NCBI GenBank assembly: GCA_002383285.1
Contig: DFXU01000083.1
Span: forward strand, 1 to 14,641
DNA from: Caryophanales bacterium UBA4100
GTDB lineage: Bacteria > Bacillota > Bacilli > Paenibacillales > UBA4045
Reading direction: 5' to 3'
Length of the DNA: 14,641 bases
Position 1 is the stretch's first letter. Every line of letters begins with the position of its first letter. Below, one piece after another: positions 6,279 to 13,902 of this stretch. A program made the position numbers and the translations under genes. The notes below the pieces were generated by a model, which was given only the letters and a program-made list of their open reading frames with translations, was not told the DNA's origin and searched no databases.

Positions 6279-7616
6279 TTATAATAATTCTGTAGCAAGC
6301 TGTGCCAGCAGTGACCGTTCACCCTTCTCTAGGGTAACATGCCCGCTAATCGACTGATCCTTGAAACGCTCAACTACATGCGTTAATCCATTGCTAGCAG
6401 AGTCAAGGTATGGGTGATCGATCTGTTCTGGGTCACCAAGCAGTACTATCTTACTTCCTTGCCCGACCCTTGAGACAATTGTTTTTAATTCATGTTTAGT
6501 AAGATTCTGCGCTTCATCGATAATGATGAATTGTCCGGGAATAGAGCGCCCTCTAATATAGGTAAGAGCCTCCACTTGTATACTTCCCATCCCCACAAGA
6601 ATTTTCTCAATATCACCTGGCTTCTTCGTATCGAATAGATATTCAAGATTATCATAGATCGGTTGCATCCATGGACGGAGCTTCTCTTCCTTCTCCCCAG
6701 GTAAGTAGCCTATATCCTTCCCCATAGGAACTACAGGGCGAGCAATCAACAGCTTCTTATATTTGTGCTCATCCTCAACCTTTAGTAAGCCGGCTGCAAG
6801 TGCGATTAATGTTTTGCCGGTACCAGCACGCCCCGTTAAGGTAACGATGGGTATATCATCATTAAGCATTAACTCGAGTGCCATTCTTTGTTGCACATTG
6901 CGAGCGCTGATTCCCCATACTGGTTCATTACTAAGGAACAATGGCTCCAACTTAGTAACTTCTTTGTTCACCTTCAAGACCGCTGATTTGGTTGTCCCCA
7001 GCTCATCCTTCAGTATAACAAATTCATTCGGACGAAAATTGTATTCAAGCTGCTTAACTGGAAGCCACCGATTAGAATAAAACTCATCTATAATACCAGG
7101 GTGAACATGCAAGGTTACATTCCCGAGGTATACATCATCCGAGGATACGATTCTATCAGTTCTATAGTCCTCGGCTGGAATGCCCATTACATCCGCCTTA
7201 ATTCTAACTAATGTATCCTTACTAACAAGAATAACCGGCTTCGATTTCTTCTTAGCTGCTTTCTTATCCTGCTCCTCGAGAAGATAGTTTAACGCTACCG
7301 CAAGAATTCGATTGTCATTTGTCATCTCACCGAACAATTCTTGGGTCCGTGTATAACAACGATGGTTTAATTCAACTTTAAGGGATCCCCCATTATCCAA
7401 GGGTACACCATCATGAAGATGTCCTTTTTCTCGTAGCTGGTCTAATAATCTAGATACATATCGCGCATTACGACCTACCTCATCCATATTTCTCTTGAAT
7501 GAATCGATTTCCTCTAATACAACTGCCGGAATTACAACATCATTGTCTTCAAAAGAGATGATTGAAAGCGGGTCATGGAGAAGAACATTCGTATCCAGAA
7601 CGTAGATTTTCTTCAT
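6279..7616 (-). CDS. phoH: PhoH family PIN-domain ATPase (YlaK type)
   Basis: This 445-residue two-domain protein has an N-terminal PIN nuclease-like domain (about 1-150) with candidate acidic metal ligands D8 (VLDTNVL), E35/E36, D101 and D134. The C-terminal PhoH ATPase has Walker A GRAGTGKT (262-269), an ARPVVPMGKDIGYLPGEKEEK signature (292-312) and Walker B FIIIDEAQ (363-370). The PIN-PhoH (PhoH2) arrangement in mycobacteria shows RNA unwinding and ribonuclease activity. The role of the Bacillus counterpart YlaK is not settled. The start is the ATG at 7616 behind GGGAGG (7624-7629). The open frame extends 37 codons further upstream, but that extension reads across the intergenic region, lacks family similarity and overlaps the divergent gene's start. 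The length matches the family at about 440. It is divergent from a YlaJ-type gene, as expected for a rearranged yla region. Confidence 0.93.
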   Translation of the reverse strand: MKKIYVLDTNVLLHDPLSIISFEDNDVVIPAVVLEEIDSFKRNMDEVGRNARYVSRLLDQLREKGHLHDGVPLDNGGSLKVELNHRCYTRTQELFGEMTNDNRILAVALNYLLEEQDKKAAKKKSKPVILVSKDTLVRIKADVMGIPAEDYRTDRIVSSDDVYLGNVTLHVHPGIIDEFYSNRWLPVKQLEYNFRPNEFVILKDELGTTKSAVLKVNKEVTKLEPLFLSNEPVWGISARNVQQRMALELMLNDDIPIVTLTGRAGTGKTLIALAAGLLKVEDEHKYKKLLIARPVVPMGKDIGYLPGEKEEKLRPWMQPIYDNLEYLFDTKKPGDIEKILVGMGSIQVEALTYIRGRSIPGQFIIIDEAQNLTKHELKTIVSRVGQGSKIVLLGDPEQIDHPYLDSASNGLTHVVERFKDQSISGHVTLEKGERSLLAQLATELL

Positions 7617-7725
7617 ATTAATTCCTCCCTCATCGAATAAATTACTCGAACTAGTTTCAAATACATAAAAACCTTGAGAGTGGAAACCATAATGAGATAA
7701 GGAAAGTATAGAAAGGACGATTGTC

Positions 7726-8247
7726 ATGCGATTTTTCGTTGTATTCTTCTTTGCAATTGCACTGGTGGCCGGTTGTACGAATGCTAACCCTAATGAATCC
7801 TCCTCCCCCGGTAATCAAAATCAGAAGGTTCGTGTGCAACAGTCTATACCACCAAAACCTGAGATCAATAATAATAACGAAGTTGCAGAGCGCCTAGAGG
7901 AGCTGGCTAAGTCAGTACCAGATGTAACTGAAGCCAATTGTGTAGTCATAGGTGATACGGCTATAGTGGGAATTAATGTGTCAGGAAATTTAGAACGTGC
8001 ACGTGTAGGAACAATTAAATATTCAGTAGCTGAAGCACTTCGTAAGGATCCCGTGGGCATTCATGCCATTGTTACAGCCGATATCGATATAGGCAATCGA
8101 CTTCGAGAGATGAATACTGACATTAAGAATGGTCATCCTGTTAGCGGCTTTACTCAGGAATTAGCTGATATCTTCGGACGTATCATCCCACAGCTACCTA
8201 GAGACATTGAAGACCCCCAAAATCAGAATCAAGACATATCAGAATAA
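7726..8247 (+). CDS. YhcN/YlaJ family sporulation lipoprotein
   Basis: This 173-residue lipoprotein has a short signal peptide with lipobox VAGC (cysteine at residue 17) and an Asn/Ser/Pro-rich linker. A compact alpha/beta domain follows, carrying the family pattern: VAERLEELAKSVPDV, NCVVIGDTAIVGINV, SVAEALRKDP and AIVTADIDIGNRL. Family members are found only in spore formers, and YhcN is a spore-membrane lipoprotein; the molecular role is unknown. The start at 7726 has GAAAGGA (7711-7717) 8 bases upstream. No convincing sigma-A, sigma-F or sigma-G promoter was found in the 109-base gap shared with phoH. The C-terminal tail is Gln/Asn-rich. A strong bidirectional terminator follows 30 bases after the stop. 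Confidence 0.9.
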   Translation: MRFFVVFFFAIALVAGCTNANPNESSSPGNQNQKVRVQQSIPPKPEINNNNEVAERLEELAKSVPDVTEANCVVIGDTAIVGINVSGNLERARVGTIKYSVAEALRKDPVGIHAIVTADIDIGNRLREMNTDIKNGHPVSGFTQELADIFGRIIPQLPRDIEDPQNQNQDISE

Positions 8248-8277
8248 ATGTATGAAGCTTACTAATTCGATATGTAA

Positions 8278-8315
8278 AAAAAAGCCTAGTTATGTAACCA
8301 TAACTAGGCTTTTTT
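8278..8315. terminator. Bidirectional terminator, perfect 17-bp stem
   Basis: Arms 8278-8294 and 8299-8315 pair perfectly around a 4-base loop (TAAC). On plus the right arm ends in six T; on minus the left arm reads into eight T. It therefore suits both the YlaJ-type gene and the convergent flavoprotein gene. The flavoprotein stop codon (8304-8306) is inside the right arm. Confidence 0.92.
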
Positions 8316-8756
8316 CATGCTCGCGAATACTTGATTATCCAACTTTTCCGCAGCACGTTTGTCGTATGTTTTCTCGTATTCAGGTGCAGTCGAAATTCTA
8401 GCTCCATAGAACATAGCATCTCTCACTGTATCGATTGTGATTTCAAAGCAGCTTAATTGAAACGGAACATCTGTCAATGATTCGGTCACTAAGGCAGCCT
8501 TACCATATATGGTGTAAACACTTCCTGCACCAAAGCATGTAACCGTCACCTGAGATTGCTGTTTCATATTATTGATTAGTCGCGAACGGTGGTCGACCGC
8601 AAATCGCAGTTTTCCTTTGTCCTCCGCATAGAGCCAGGAGATCGCATTACTAGCAGGGCCATTCGTCTCTGAGTCGATCGTTCCTAATAGAACGAAAGCT
8701 TCTTTCTGCAGTAGCGTGAAAAGCTCCTCTGGCAATGCTGTCAGCAATTCATTCAT
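8304..8756 (-). CDS. Pyridoxamine 5'-phosphate oxidase-fold flavoprotein
   Basis: This 150-residue protein resembles the small putative PNPOx (split-barrel FMN-binding) family. It has an N-terminal helix, then a strand with FVLLGTIDSETNGPASNAIS, a KLRFAVDHRSRLINNMKQ segment typical of the flavin-phosphate contact region, and QVTVTCFGAGSVYTIYGKA. Family members act as dimers that bind FMN, F420 or haem, so the substrate cannot be named. The start at 8756 has GGGAGG 9 bases upstream. The last codons (Met-Lys-Lys-Ala) and the TAG are part of the terminator stem. The LCP gene lies upstream on the same strand with a 58-base gap and no terminator, so read-through is likely, alongside a possible internal promoter. 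Confidence 0.85.
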   Translation of the reverse strand: MNELLTALPEELFTLLQKEAFVLLGTIDSETNGPASNAISWLYAEDKGKLRFAVDHRSRLINNMKQQSQVTVTCFGAGSVYTIYGKAALVTESLTDVPFQLSCFEITIDTVRDAMFYGARISTAPEYEKTYDKRAAEKLDNQVFASMKKA

Positions 8757-8798
8757 CTGATCAAGCCTCCCTGCTTATTATATGATATTCACGCCCTA

Positions 8799-8807
8799 AT
8801 TATATCA
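8799..8807 (-). promoter_or_regulatory. Possible extended -10 promoter for the flavoprotein gene
   Basis: On the minus strand TGATATAAT (8799-8807) is a perfect extended -10 element about 42 bases before the ATG. No good -35 box is present (TGGAAC at 17-base spacing is poor). A second TATAAT at 8777-8782 also lacks a -35 box. The element is plausible but unproven. Confidence 0.4.
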
Positions 8808-8814
8808 CAGCAAG

Positions 8815-9867
8815 CTATGGTGTTCCAGAGTTTGCCGAAGGATCATCAGTCAATGCAGCTCTAAGCTGTTGCTTCGCTGCTTCCATGTCGGAATCCTCCA
8901 CTCGAATATATGGGCTTCTCCATTCACCATGGAGGGGGATGAATGTTATATTCTCCTTCTTCATTGTTGCATAGGCGAGAATGAGACTTCTCAGCTGGTT
9001 TTTGGGTGTATCCGTTTTTAGATTGTTACCAACCGCATCGAACACATCACCAAGCTTCAATATGCCGCCTACTGATGTCATTCTATCCACCATTGCCTTT
9101 AGAACGATATGCTGTCGCTCATTTCGCTCTGAATCACTGGATTCGGCTGTACGCACTTCACATTTGCGAGATGAATGACGATATCTTACAAAATCAAGAG
9201 CATTCTTACCATCGAGCTTCTGTACGCCCTTCTTCAATTGAATATTCGTACCATCTGCTGTATCGATATAACACATATTCATATCAACATCAACCTCAAT
9301 ACCCCCAAGCTCATCAATGATATCCTCGAATGTCTTGAATGTAATAACGGTGACGTAATCAATAGGGATATCTAGAAAATTACCATACAGCTCTTTAACC
9401 AATTCCTCAGAGGGCTGCTTATTCTGACGTTCTGCAATGGAATAGAAAGCATTAGCTTTCCTGGCCTTGTAACCATCCGGTTTCATATAAAGATCTCTAG
9501 GCACCGACAGAATCGAAACAGATTTATCCTTCGGATTTAACGCAGCAACCATAATCACATCGGTATTCAAGCTGCGTGTTTCCTCTCTTGTATCTAGCCC
9601 TAGCAATAGAATTACCTTGGGCTCTTGCGCTGATTTATCATCATCACCTGTCATAGCATCGCTAATGTCACCAAGCATATTATCAAATTTGAAGTAAAGG
9701 TAGCCAGCATATGCTGCCCCAGCTAATACAAGTAGTAATCCAATAATCATAATAAACTTGAGTAGAGGATGCATACGTCTCTTATTTAGCGGTCTCTGAT
9801 TTCTATTCGGTAATTTAGCATTATTTAGTTCTGTATTCATCTCGTTGTTATTGATACTACGCACCAC
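8815..9867 (-). CDS. LytR-CpsA-Psr (LCP) family cell-wall ligase
   Basis: This 350-residue protein has a basic, Asn-rich cytoplasmic tail, one membrane anchor (about 34-57) and an extracytoplasmic LCP domain. Family landmarks are LLLGLDTR (87-94), R98 with NTD (101-103), SVPRD (121-125), GGIEVDV (188-194), LDFVRYRH (224-231) and ERNERQ (247-252). The arginines and aspartates are the expected pyrophosphate and Mg contacts. LCP enzymes transfer lipid-linked glycopolymers such as teichoic acids to peptidoglycan. Two cysteines, C199 and C236, lie in the secreted domain. The start is uncertain: GTG at 9867 (3 bases after the upstream stop), GTG at 9864 or ATG at 9840. None has a strong ribosome binding site, and coupling to the upstream gene is likely. 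The C-terminus is short, without the extra domain seen in some family members. Confidence 0.9.
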   Translation of the reverse strand: MVRSINNNEMNTELNNAKLPNRNQRPLNKRRMHPLLKFIMIIGLLLVLAGAAYAGYLYFKFDNMLGDISDAMTGDDDKSAQEPKVILLLGLDTREETRSLNTDVIMVAALNPKDKSVSILSVPRDLYMKPDGYKARKANAFYSIAERQNKQPSEELVKELYGNFLDIPIDYVTVITFKTFEDIIDELGGIEVDVDMNMCYIDTADGTNIQLKKGVQKLDGKNALDFVRYRHSSRKCEVRTAESSDSERNERQHIVLKAMVDRMTSVGGILKLGDVFDAVGNNLKTDTPKNQLRSLILAYATMKKENITFIPLHGEWRSPYIRVEDSDMEAAKQQLRAALTDDPSANSGTP

Positions 9868-9870
9868 TTT

Positions 9871-10146
9871 TCATTCATTATAACGAGGATTAGCATTAAT
9901 ATCATGAAGTAATTGCTCAGTCATTTCACGATCGAATGATTTCTTATGGGTAGACCCATCAAGTTCATACCATACTTGTAGGAGATCATCACCTACAGAT
10001 TCCATTCGAATATCAATCAAATTATAGTCTTCACGAAGAATTTCTTCGAAGAAATCCACAGTGTTCTTAGCAGATAAATCTTCCGGCCTTGCCGTTGCAA
10101 CGGTCTTAATCTGAAGCCAATTGAAGAGTGCATCTTCTAGTCTCAC
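9871..10146 (-). CDS. Hypothetical protein, 91 residues, upstream of LCP gene
   Basis: This 91-residue acidic protein has no signal or membrane segment and appears to be an alpha/beta fold: helix (LEDALFNWLQIKTVA), helix (TVDFFEEILREDY), then strands (DIRMESVGDD, LLQVWYELDG) and a final helix. I do not recognise the family. The start is a GTG at 10146, with GGGAGG 11 bases upstream on the minus strand; a stop three codons further upstream excludes a longer form. Its TGA is 3 bases before the LCP GTG, suggesting co-translation and a related role, which is inference. A 103-base gap separates it from the YlaH-like gene, and no clear promoter was found there. Confidence 0.7.
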   Translation of the reverse strand: MRLEDALFNWLQIKTVATARPEDLSAKNTVDFFEEILREDYNLIDIRMESVGDDLLQVWYELDGSTHKKSFDREMTEQLLHDINANPRYNE

Positions 10147-10249
10147 TAGATCTCAAACCTCCCTCATCATGATTACACAATATCCATCATTAAGCTATTG
10201 TTTCATCTGTGTTAACCAAATCAATTGAGCATCATTCCAGAGCGAGACC

Positions 10250-10546
10250 TCAATTCGATCGATCCTTCTGACCCTTATTCCTCCAAGATGTAAATAGCAC
10301 TCTTCCGCGATATAGAAGCATCATCACAATCGCAACAAACAAACTGGGAACTATTGGTAAACGCGCATCAACCTGAAAAAGGAGCAGCATAAACGAGCCT
10401 GCTCCAATCATTAAATAGACAACCAATTCCTTCAAGATTGGCAACTTCTTAACACGGAATACCTTGTTGTAAACAAATGCGGTGAATACAAATATCAGAC
10501 AATAAGTGACCCATAGATGGTCAGCGAACCAATCATTCAAACCCAT
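10250..10546 (-). CDS. YlaH-like membrane protein
   Basis: This is a 98-residue integral membrane protein with three predicted segments: around WVTYCLIFVFTAFVY, LVVYLMIGAGSFMLLLF and LPIVPSLFVAIVMMLLY. They are followed by a basic tail (RGRVLFTSWRNKGQKDRSN). Size, topology, the KKLPILKELVVY loop and position directly after typA match the YlaH-like family, whose function is unknown. The frame could also start at an ATG at 10558, but there the purine-rich GGAAGG touches the start codon with no spacer. From 10546 the same GGAAGGA is at a workable, slightly long distance. The gene follows typA with an 84-base gap holding only weak hairpins, so co-transcription with typA is plausible. Confidence 0.8.
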   Translation of the reverse strand: MGLNDWFADHLWVTYCLIFVFTAFVYNKVFRVKKLPILKELVVYLMIGAGSFMLLLFQVDARLPIVPSLFVAIVMMLLYRGRVLFTSWRNKGQKDRSN

Positions 10547-10642
10547 GACCAGCAACATCCTTCCAGTAAACGGCTATGCCGTCTATGACGTTTCCCGTTA
10601 CTTATCAGAATAAGTTATTTGCATTCTGATGTGTGAACAAAT

Positions 10643-12481
10643 TTATATAGTTACCGATGCCTTACGGTTCTTCTCAGCTCTCTCACGTTCACTCTTGTTA
10701 AGAATTTTCTTGCGAAGACGAACCGACTTAGGAGTGATTTCACATAGCTCATCATCATTCAGATACTCTAGTGCTTGCTCTAGGGACATCGCACGTGGAG
10801 TTTTCATTCTTACCGTATCTTCCTTTGTTGCAGATCGAACATTCGTTAATTGCTTCTCCTTACAGATGTTCACGATGATATCATTCTCACGAGTATGCTC
10901 GCCTACAATCATTCCTTCATATACCTCAGTACCTGGTAGAACGAATAATGTTCCACGATCTTCAATACCTAAGATTCCGTATAGAGTGGCTACTCCATTC
11001 TCACTTGCAATCAATACGCCCTCGCGACGACCGCCAAGATCAGCGCCAAAGTAAGGTGCATAGCAATCGAATGCATGATTCATAACACCATAACCACGAG
11101 TCAATGTAAGAAATTGTGTGCGATAACCAATTAATCCGCGAGCAGGAATCAAGAATTCCAAACGCACTTGACCCGCACCATTATTAATCATATTGACCAT
11201 CTCTGCTTTTCGTGAGCCTAAGCTCTCCATTACAGAGCCCGTGTGTTCTTCAGGCACATCTATAAGAAGACGCTCAAGCGGCTCCATCTTAACACCGTCT
11301 ACCTCTTTAATAATAACCTCAGGCTTTGAAACCTGCATCTCATAACCATCACGTCTCATGGTCTCAATCAGGATACCTAGATGAAGCTCACCACGACCGG
11401 ATACGATGAACATATCTGGGCTATCGGTTGCATCTACCCGAAGACTCACATCTGTTTCTAATTCGCGGAATAAACGCTCTGAGAGCTTGCGTGATGTTAC
11501 CCACTTGCCTTCCTTACCTGCGAATGGTCCATTGTTCACCAAGAATGTCATTTGCATGGTTGGCTCGTCAATAACAATAACAGGAAGCTGCTCTAAATGG
11601 GCGGGATCTGTTAAGGTTTCGCCAATATTAATTTCTCTAATTCCAGCAACCGCGATAATATCACCCGCGCCAGCCTTCTCAATTTCAATACGCTTCAAGC
11701 CTTGGAAGCCGAATAGCTTCTCAATACGCGCTGACTTTACCTTGCCGTCTTGGGCAATTACTGCTATCGATTGTCCTTGAGAGATAGTGCCTCTGTTGAC
11801 GCGTCCGATACCAATACGACCTAGGTAATCATTGTAATCCATTAATACCACTTGGAATTGTAATGGCTCGTCTGGGCTCTCTGTAGGTGCAGGAATATTC
11901 TGAACAATTGTTTCATAAACAGCTTGCATATTCTTTTCTAACGTTTCTGGAGTCTCGCCAGAAGTACCCATCAATGCAGATGCATATACAACAGGGAAAT
12001 CCAATTGATCATCATTCGCACCTAGCTCTATGAATAAATTGAGCACCTGATCCACGACATCCTCTGGATTTGCATTAGGACGATCAATTTTGTTCAGTAC
12101 TACAACTGGGATTAGGTTCTGTTCTAGTGCTTTACGCAATACGAATTTCGTCTGAGGCATACATCCTTCGAATGCATCAACGACTAACAGCACTCCATCT
12201 ACCATCTTCATTATCCGTTCAACCTCGCCACCAAAGTCCGCATGACCTGGGGTATCCACGATGTTAATAAGATATTCTTTATAATTAATCGCAGTATTCT
12301 TAGCTAGAATGGTAATGCCTCGTTCACGTTCTAAATCATTGGAGTCCATTGCCCGTTCTTGAACTGCTTCATTCGCTCTGAATGTACCCGATTGTTGAAG
12401 GAGTTGATCTACAAGCGTTGTCTTACCATGATCGACGTGCGCAATAATTGCAATGTTACGAATCTTATTCCTTGGATGCAT
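10643..12481 (-). CDS. typA: Ribosome-associated translational GTPase TypA/BipA
   Basis: This 612-residue protein has the usual family length and all G motifs: AHVDHGKT (14-21), switch I RGITI (54-58), DTPGHADF (76-83) and NKID (130-133). EF-G-like domains follow, with the GRGELHLGIL segment in domain III and GLIGYRTQFLT in the BipA-specific C-terminal region. BipA binds the 70S ribosome like EF-G and helps 50S assembly, especially at low temperature and under stress. The start at 12481 is preceded by GGAAGGGA about 11 bases upstream. A TATAAT is present at 12507-12512 on the minus strand, but no -35 box fits, so the promoter is unproven. A terminator upstream (12534-12557) separates it from the LiaI-like gene. 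Confidence 0.98.
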   Translation of the reverse strand: MHPRNKIRNIAIIAHVDHGKTTLVDQLLQQSGTFRANEAVQERAMDSNDLERERGITILAKNTAINYKEYLINIVDTPGHADFGGEVERIMKMVDGVLLVVDAFEGCMPQTKFVLRKALEQNLIPVVVLNKIDRPNANPEDVVDQVLNLFIELGANDDQLDFPVVYASALMGTSGETPETLEKNMQAVYETIVQNIPAPTESPDEPLQFQVVLMDYNDYLGRIGIGRVNRGTISQGQSIAVIAQDGKVKSARIEKLFGFQGLKRIEIEKAGAGDIIAVAGIREINIGETLTDPAHLEQLPVIVIDEPTMQMTFLVNNGPFAGKEGKWVTSRKLSERLFRELETDVSLRVDATDSPDMFIVSGRGELHLGILIETMRRDGYEMQVSKPEVIIKEVDGVKMEPLERLLIDVPEEHTGSVMESLGSRKAEMVNMINNGAGQVRLEFLIPARGLIGYRTQFLTLTRGYGVMNHAFDCYAPYFGADLGGRREGVLIASENGVATLYGILGIEDRGTLFVLPGTEVYEGMIVGEHTRENDIIVNICKEKQLTNVRSATKEDTVRMKTPRAMSLEQALEYLNDDELCEITPKSVRLRKKILNKSERERAEKNRKASVTI

Positions 12482-12533
12482 TTGTGGTAATTCCCTTCCT
12501 ATTCCGATTATATTGTCCGATAATCACAGAAAA

Positions 12534-12557
12534 GCGTCAGGCATAAGATGCCGACGC
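12534..12557 (-). terminator. Intrinsic terminator after the LiaI/LiaF-like gene
   Basis: The arms GCGTC-GGCAT and ATGCC-GACGC form a 10-bp stem with one bulged A (12539) and a 3-base loop. On the minus strand the stem is followed by TTTTCTGTGATT. It ends the TerC/LiaI-like transcript before typA. Confidence 0.75.
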
Positions 12558-12627
12558 TGGACATTTACAACAATTATACTCCCATTAATAGGATTTCGTC
12601 AATGTTTGTAGTCCCTTGAGCTCCATG

Positions 12628-13113
12628 TTAATTATTGGGCTTCCTTCTAACTAGGAGTAATCCGAGTACAATGAGTCCAATAGCTACAAAATATATTCCA
12701 CTTGCTAATAATAACGTAAAGCTAAAAAACACCGCAGAGATCGTAGCCAGAATTGCCGATCCAATAAAAGCTGCCCTTGGTTTGTTGGGATCGAAGAAGT
12801 ATGTTTCGAATAATCCAATGGCAACTGACATAATAAAACCAGGCCATAAATATCTCATCGAATCCCAACCCAATGCATTACAGTAAAAGAACATGAATGA
12901 AATCACAGTTAGAATTCCACCTGGAATTAGAATCCCCGATGATACACCCTTGGAGAAGAAAAGGAAATGAAAGAATAGTCCTGGTATTAGAACAAAGACT
13001 GGCCATATCATACTCCCGATGAAATCAAAGACTCCGATTTTACCTAATAATAGAAAGATACCCACAAGAATTATGACCATCCCACTAACATAAGAGCTCC
13101 TATTCATTGTCAT
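12628..13113 (-). CDS. LiaI/LiaF-like transmembrane protein (DUF5668 type)
   Basis: This 161-residue membrane protein has five or so hydrophobic segments. The opening MVIILVGIFLLLGKIGVFD and the WPVFVLIPGLFF segment match the LiaI-LiaF-like transmembrane region (DUF5668) found in envelope-stress proteins; WDSMRYLWPGFIM repeats a similar pattern. The C-terminus is short and basic (RRKPNN). The start chosen is the ATG at 13113, with GGGAGAGG (minus strand) 6 bases upstream. A GTG at 13134 would add seven residues but has no ribosome binding site, and an ATG at 13107 is also possible. It begins 27 bases after the TerC-family gene and is probably its operon partner. The LiaF DNA-distal C-terminal domain is absent, so it is not LiaF itself. 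Confidence 0.8.
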   Translation of the reverse strand: MTMNRSSYVSGMVIILVGIFLLLGKIGVFDFIGSMIWPVFVLIPGLFFHFLFFSKGVSSGILIPGGILTVISFMFFYCNALGWDSMRYLWPGFIMSVAIGLFETYFFDPNKPRAAFIGSAILATISAVFFSFTLLLASGIYFVAIGLIVLGLLLVRRKPNN

Positions 13114-13140
13114 CCCGTCCCTCTCCCAGAGCACTTGTGA

Positions 13141-13815
13141 TTATTGCGACCTCACTCTTCTACTAATGAGAAATAGCTTGATTAGCCCTGAAGTAATAAC
13201 CAGAATCACACCACTTATCGGAATAATCCAATGTAAATCATGATGAGCATTCTCAAGCAATGGGCCTACCTTCTCATCGTTCAGCACCATCTCACCCGCG
13301 GTATATCCAAGAATAGCAGCACCAACATATATGAATACCGGATAACGATCTAGCACGCTCATGATTATGGTGCTCCCCCATATGATTAAGGGTATGCTTA
13401 ATCCGATCCCAATAATGATCAAGGCTGTATTCCCTTTGGCTACCGCTGCAATTGCAAGAACATTATCCAGACTCATAATAAAATCTGCAATAATGATTGT
13501 CTGGACAGCTCCCGCTAGTGAAGTAGCTTCACGAATATGCTTTTCCCCTGAAACCTCAACTAGTAATTTAATTGCAATGTACATTAATAAAACAGAGCCA
13601 ATCGCTTGCAAATAAGGGATGCTTAACAAGTACACAGCTCCAACTGTTAGTATCAATCGAAGCGCTACTGCTCCGAAGGAGCCCCATCCTACAGCACTTT
13701 TCCGTTGATGTAATGGTAAATTCTTGCTCGCCATGGCAATAACAACAGCATTATCCCCGCTAAGCACAATATTGATGATCATAATTTTCAAGAATAATAC
13801 TAATCCTTCTTCCAT
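13141..13815 (-). CDS. TerC family metal transport protein (YjbE/YceF/YkoY type)
   Basis: This 224-residue integral membrane protein has about seven hydrophobic segments. The family hallmarks are both present: NIVLSGDNAVVIA near the N-terminus (D21, N22) and DFIMSLDNVLAIA (111-123), each placing acidic and Asn residues within the membrane. TerC proteins of B. subtilis (MeeF/YceF, MeeY/YkoY) export manganese and help load it on secreted enzymes; the exact paralogue is not determined here. The start ATG at 13815 has GGAGGG (minus) 8 bases upstream. The 87-base gap to thiI has no room for, and no sign of, the yybP-ykoY manganese riboswitch that often precedes such genes. It is followed closely by the LiaI-like gene. 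Confidence 0.92.
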   Translation of the reverse strand: MEEGLVLFLKIMIINIVLSGDNAVVIAMASKNLPLHQRKSAVGWGSFGAVALRLILTVGAVYLLSIPYLQAIGSVLLMYIAIKLLVEVSGEKHIREATSLAGAVQTIIIADFIMSLDNVLAIAAVAKGNTALIIIGIGLSIPLIIWGSTIIMSVLDRYPVFIYVGAAILGYTAGEMVLNDEKVGPLLENAHHDLHWIIPISGVILVITSGLIKLFLISRRVRSQ

Positions 13816-13830
13816 TTATCCCACCCTCCA

Positions 13831-13859
13831 ATTGTAATGTATACGGACAAACTTGGCAA
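13831..13859 (-). promoter_or_regulatory. Possible promoter of the TerC-family gene
   Basis: On the minus strand TTGCCA (13854-13859) and TACAAT (13831-13836) have ideal 17-base spacing, 5 of 6 matches each. Transcription from it would start near 13824, inside the GGAGGG ribosome binding site, leaving almost no leader. The match is therefore good on paper but functionally doubtful. Otherwise the gene would depend on thiI read-through. Confidence 0.35.
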
Positions 13860-13902
13860 TTCATGCCACCGAAACAGTACAATCAGTTATTGGGATAATA
13901 GG

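Noticed and set aside
7617..7725. Sigma-G or sigma-F promoter for the YlaJ-type lipoprotein
   Set aside because: A CGAATA at about 7634 and a CAAATAC about 18 bases later were considered, but the -10 match is poor; no call made.
7617..7727. 37-residue N-terminal extension of PhoH
   Set aside because: It has no ribosome binding site at 7727, overlaps the start of the divergent YlaJ-type gene, and the conserved PIN domain begins at the ATG at 7616, which has a strong ribosome binding site.
10570..10582. Short inverted repeat ACGGC/GCCGT before the YlaH-like gene
   Set aside because: A 5-bp stem is expected by chance and no T-tract or known operator pattern accompanies it.
10604..10630. Hairpin after typA as a terminator
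   Set aside because: It has only an 8-bp AT-rich stem with an 11-base loop and no T-tract on the minus strand; too weak to call.
10629..11780. Plus-strand open frames within typA
   Set aside because: They are antisense shadows of a highly conserved gene, with no ribosome binding site and low-complexity Ser/Arg-rich translations.
13854..13868. TGGCA/TGCCA inverted repeat after thiI as a terminator
   Set aside because: The stem is only 5 bp with no run of T afterwards; part of it is better explained as a -35-like TTGCCA.
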